Source: CAZHBA01 sp964530225
GTDB taxonomy: Bacteria > Pseudomonadota > Alphaproteobacteria > UBA6615
Assembly (NCBI GenBank): GCA_964530225.1
Contig: CAZHBA010000043.1
Coordinates: forward strand, 1 to 45,611
Direction: 5' to 3'
DNA: 45,611 nucleotides
The notes under the pieces are model-generated. The model made no database searches and was not told the origin of the DNA. It saw only the letters and a list, made by a program, of their open reading frames with translations. This document shows, in pieces, positions 43,433 to 45,611 of this stretch (its first letter is position 1; each line of letters opens with the position of its first letter). Both the position numbers and the translations under genes were made by a program.

Positions 43433-43786
43433 ATGACAGGACTTTCCACGCATGTTCTCGATACTACACAAGGCGGCCCGGCGGCTGGCGTTCGTATCGA
43501 GTTGTTCGAACTCGTGGAGGGGGAGCGCCGGCTGGTTTGCGACGCTGCCACAAACGCCAACGGGCGAACCGATACGCCACTGCTCAGCGAAAAACAAATG
43601 CGCATCGGCGTTTTTGAAATTCTGTTCCACGTGGGACCTTACTTCGCCAGCCATTCGGCGGTTGCACCTAGACCGGGCTTTCTCGATCAAGTGCCGGTGC
43701 GCTTCACCATCTCCGACCCGGCGCAGCACTATCACGTGCCGCTACTGGCAAGTCCGTGGAGCTATACGACCTATCGCGGCAGCTGA
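43433..43786 (+). CDS. uraH: 5-hydroxyisourate hydrolase
   Basis: A 117-aa transthyretin-like enzyme that hydrolyses 5-hydroxyisourate to OHCU. Signature ends are present: the N-terminal LSTHVLDTTQGGPAAGV with the catalytic His7, and the C-terminal tetrapeptide YRGS (114-117). Between them HYHVPLLASPWSYTTYRGS carries a further active-site His. The length is that of bacterial UraH without a signal peptide. Divergent from puuE; monocistronic. Confidence 0.94.
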   Translation: MTGLSTHVLDTTQGGPAAGVRIELFELVEGERRLVCDAATNANGRTDTPLLSEKQMRIGVFEILFHVGPYFASHSAVAPRPGFLDQVPVRFTISDPAQHYHVPLLASPWSYTTYRGS

Positions 43787-43807
43787 CAAACGTCGGACCA
43801 AGCGAAT

Positions 43808-44121
43808 CTAATTGAATTGACAGCGCCGCACATCAGGGTTTCCTTGGCGCCATATTACATTGTCCAAAAAATAGTGATGCACGTTGATGAGAATAAAGAA
43901 AATGAACATGAACATTCTGGTACCGAATATTTTAGTATGTAGGCGACCACCACTTTTAAAAAGATCGGGATGACCCAAAGGCCGAGAGTGCCCAAGACCA
44001 CCCCCAACACGACGGACAAGACTATATTCAGGTGGTATGGAATGACCCTCTGAGAATGTTCCGTGTTTATTGGGAAAGATTTAGCGCATTTTGCCCTCTT
44101 GCCCCCACCCGATAAATCGCC
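43808..44121 (-). pseudogene. relic of a membrane protein gene (frameshifted, no start)
   Basis: On the minus strand a frame open from 44121 reads EHSQRVIPYHLN, then two hydrophobic stretches (IVLSVVLGVVLGTLGLWVIPI and FLKVVVAYIL). Sense then continues in another frame as a hydrophobic run followed by INVHHYFLDNVIWRQGNPD and VRR, ending at 43808. The HHYFxDxxIWRxxNPxVRR ending is one I associate with the C-termini of polytopic membrane proteins of unknown function. No start codon fits the upstream frame. I read this as a decayed fragment; a 35-aa peptide from the ATG at 43915 is the only intact unit. The rest of 43787-44178 holds nothing I can support. Confidence 0.4.
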
Positions 44122-44178
44122 CTACCCTGACACCGCTTAAACGGCTCATTACAACCGCAACCCACTGGATTCTTTGCC

Positions 44179-44829
44179 ATGGCCCCCGACACTTCTTCCA
44201 AACAAACCAACGACAATCTCATCACCACGATTGACGCATTAGAGGCAATTTACGGCGAATCACCGGACGGTGCGTTGAAAAAAGAGATCGACCATATATC
44301 CGATCTATACCGAGAGTTTATCGAGGCTGCTCCTTTTGTGGTCGTGGCGACGGTAGGGCCTGAAGGAGAAGGCCTCGATTGCTCACCGAGAGGCGATCCC
44401 GCCGGCTTTGTTCGCGTGGTCGACCCCCACACCGTGATGATCCCGGACAGACTCGGCAATAATCGCATCGACACTTTGCGTAACGTCGTTCGCGACCCGC
44501 GAATATCGCTGCTGTTCTTGATTCCCGGTATCGGCGAAACCATCCGCATTAATGGCACCGCACAGATCTCGACCGATCCCGAATTGTGTGCGTCATTCGC
44601 CATGCAGGGTAAAGATCCAGCCAGCGTCCTCATCGTGACGGTGGACAGCATTTATTATCAGTGCCCGAAAGCATTAGTCCGCTCGAAACTGTGGGATCCG
44701 AAGAGCCTCGTTCCGCGCGACCAATTGCCGACAACTGGAAAAATTTTGGAAGCCATAACCAAAGGCGATATCGACGGCGGTGATTACGACCGCACCTATC
44801 CGCAGCGGATCAAGGACACGATCTACTAA
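44179..44829 (+). CDS. PPOX-type FMN-binding flavoprotein (MSMEG_1061-like)
   Basis: A 216-aa split-barrel flavoprotein of the pyridoxamine 5'-phosphate oxidase superfamily. Core motifs are AAPFVVVATVGPEGEGLDCSPRGDPAGF (near 51-78), the MIPDRLGNNRIDTLRNVV loop, ISLLFLIPGIGETIRINGTA and CPKALVRSKLWDP near residue 160. The order and the PRGD motif suit the MSMEG_1061-like subgroup, of unknown substrate; members are FMN- or F420-binding oxidoreductases. Twelve bp separate it from the SDR gene on the same strand, so the two probably form an operon. Confidence 0.85.
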   Translation: MAPDTSSKQTNDNLITTIDALEAIYGESPDGALKKEIDHISDLYREFIEAAPFVVVATVGPEGEGLDCSPRGDPAGFVRVVDPHTVMIPDRLGNNRIDTLRNVVRDPRISLLFLIPGIGETIRINGTAQISTDPELCASFAMQGKDPASVLIVTVDSIYYQCPKALVRSKLWDPKSLVPRDQLPTTGKILEAITKGDIDGGDYDRTYPQRIKDTIY

Positions 44830-44841
44830 AGGTACGATTAA

Positions 44842-45611
44842 GTGAAAGATTTGTTTTCTGTCGCCGGCAAAGTGGCGCTGGTTACCGGCGGTTCGCGCGG
44901 CATCGGATTGATGATCGCACGCGGGTTGGCCGAAAACGGCGTGAAGACTTACATCTCCTCGCGCTCAGCCGAAGCCTGTGACAAAGCCGCAGCCGAACTT
45001 TCGCCCCACGGCGACTGCATCGCCTTGCCGGCGGACCTATCGCAATTGGATGAGATCGAGCGGCTAACCGCCGAACTCGCGGCGCGTGAGGATAAACTGC
45101 ACATCCTGGTCAACAACGCTGGGGTAGCCTGGGGAGCAGCAATTGGCGAGGTCCCGGAAATCGGCTGGGACAAGGTGATGGATTTGAACGCCAAGGCGCT
45201 ATTCTTCCTGACCCAGGCCCTGCTGCCCCAACTGGAGGCGACCGGCAGCCCAACCGACCCAGCGCGAGTTATTAACATTGGCTCGGTCGACGGCCTCGGC
45301 ATCCCGCAGCTGGAGACCTATTCCTACCCAGCCAGTAAGGCTGCGGTACATCATTTGACCCATGTGCTCGCCCATCACCTCGGTCCACGCCATGTCACTG
45401 TTAACGCCGTGGCGCCGGGGCCGTTCGACACCAACATGATGAATTACACACTGACCAACCATGGCGAGGATATCAAACGGGTGGTGCCGCGCGGCCGCGT
45501 CGGCGAACCCGAAGACATGGCCGGCGTTGTGATCTACCTATCGTCGCGCGCCGGCGCCTACGTTACCGGGGCGGTCATACCGGTCGATGGCGGATCGCTG
45601 GTCACCCACAA
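44842..45611 (+). CDS. SDR family oxidoreductase (3' end cut by the window)
   Basis: A classical short-chain dehydrogenase, with 256 codons present. The Rossmann nucleotide motif is TGGSRGIG (residues 15-22), followed by LVNNAG, the catalytic Ser in NIGSVDG, and Tyr/Lys in YSYPASKAAVHH, then NAVAPGPFDTNMM. The ending PVDGGSLVTH is the normal SDR C-terminus, so only a few residues should be missing. The wording is close to RhlG-like beta-ketoacyl reductases, but the substrate is unknown. The start is a GTG at 44842 with AAAGG upstream. Confidence 0.87.
   Translation, partial: MKDLFSVAGKVALVTGGSRGIGLMIARGLAENGVKTYISSRSAEACDKAAAELSPHGDCIALPADLSQLDEIERLTAELAAREDKLHILVNNAGVAWGAAIGEVPEIGWDKVMDLNAKALFFLTQALLPQLEATGSPTDPARVINIGSVDGLGIPQLETYSYPASKAAVHHLTHVLAHHLGPRHVTVNAVAPGPFDTNMMNYTLTNHGEDIKRVVPRGRVGEPEDMAGVVIYLSSRAGAYVTGAVIPVDGGSLVTH

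Overview
The window is one chromosomal stretch of about 45.6 kb from a moderately GC-rich Gram-negative bacterium. It is most likely an alphaproteobacterium of Rhodospirillales type. The evidence is gene content: a run DUF2007 - trmN6-like - sppA - small membrane protein - glyQ - glyS - ppdK next to a divergent polyprenyl diphosphate synthase, a DUF1134 family remnant, a YgfZ-type protein, and xdhAB/puuD-type purine catabolism. There is no rRNA, tRNA, CRISPR array, phage module or intact insertion sequence that I can support. Organism placement is inference from gene families only.

Layout. 1-2.1 kb: a lone MlaF-type ABC ATPase behind a flavin reductase, with a methyltransferase-like relic upstream. 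2.1-2.8 kb: an AT-rich island holding a small membrane protein gene with its own candidate promoter and a clear terminator. 2.9-5.4 kb: an alpha/beta hydrolase that appears to lack one helix, then a medium/long-chain acyl-CoA synthetase. 5.4-10.2 kb: a decayed DUF1134 gene, a YbfB/YjiJ-type MFS transporter, a Sel1-repeat protein, an AcuI-type acrylyl-CoA reductase, a palindromic repeat element and a PagL-like lipid A deacylase. 10.2-16.1 kb: a thiolase, then a minus-strand surface-glycan operon (GT9 - GT2 - GT4 - asparagine-synthase-like amidotransferase). 16.2-28.1 kb: housekeeping genes (ygfZ, the glyQS-ppdK operon, ispB, cls). 28.3-29.7 kb: a small membrane protein and a GDSL hydrolase.

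29.8-43.8 kb is the main functional unit, a near-complete purine-to-glyoxylate catabolic island. A minus-strand operon reads uraD - puuD - xdhA - xdhB - ABC ATPase - permease - permease - BMP-type binding protein. Next to it lie guaD (plus), puuE - alc - allA (minus) and uraH (plus). Together they can take guanine to xanthine (GuaD), urate (XdhAB), 5-hydroxyisourate (PuuD), OHCU (UraH), allantoin (UraD), allantoate (PuuE), ureidoglycolate plus urea (Alc) and glyoxylate plus urea (AllA). The ABC system very probably imports a purine base, nucleoside or urate. No regulator, XdhC chaperone or urease is in the window. 43.8-45.6 kb: a decayed membrane-protein gene, a PPOX-type flavoprotein and an SDR oxidoreductase cut by the window end.

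No clearly new multi-gene system is present. The most informative oddities are several gene relics hidden in 'empty' DNA (DUF1134; a membrane protein ending in an HHYFLDNVIW motif; a one-base-frameshifted small membrane protein; a zinc-ribbon methyltransferase start), an MlaF without its switch histidine, and structured DNA in the regulatory region between uraD and guaD.
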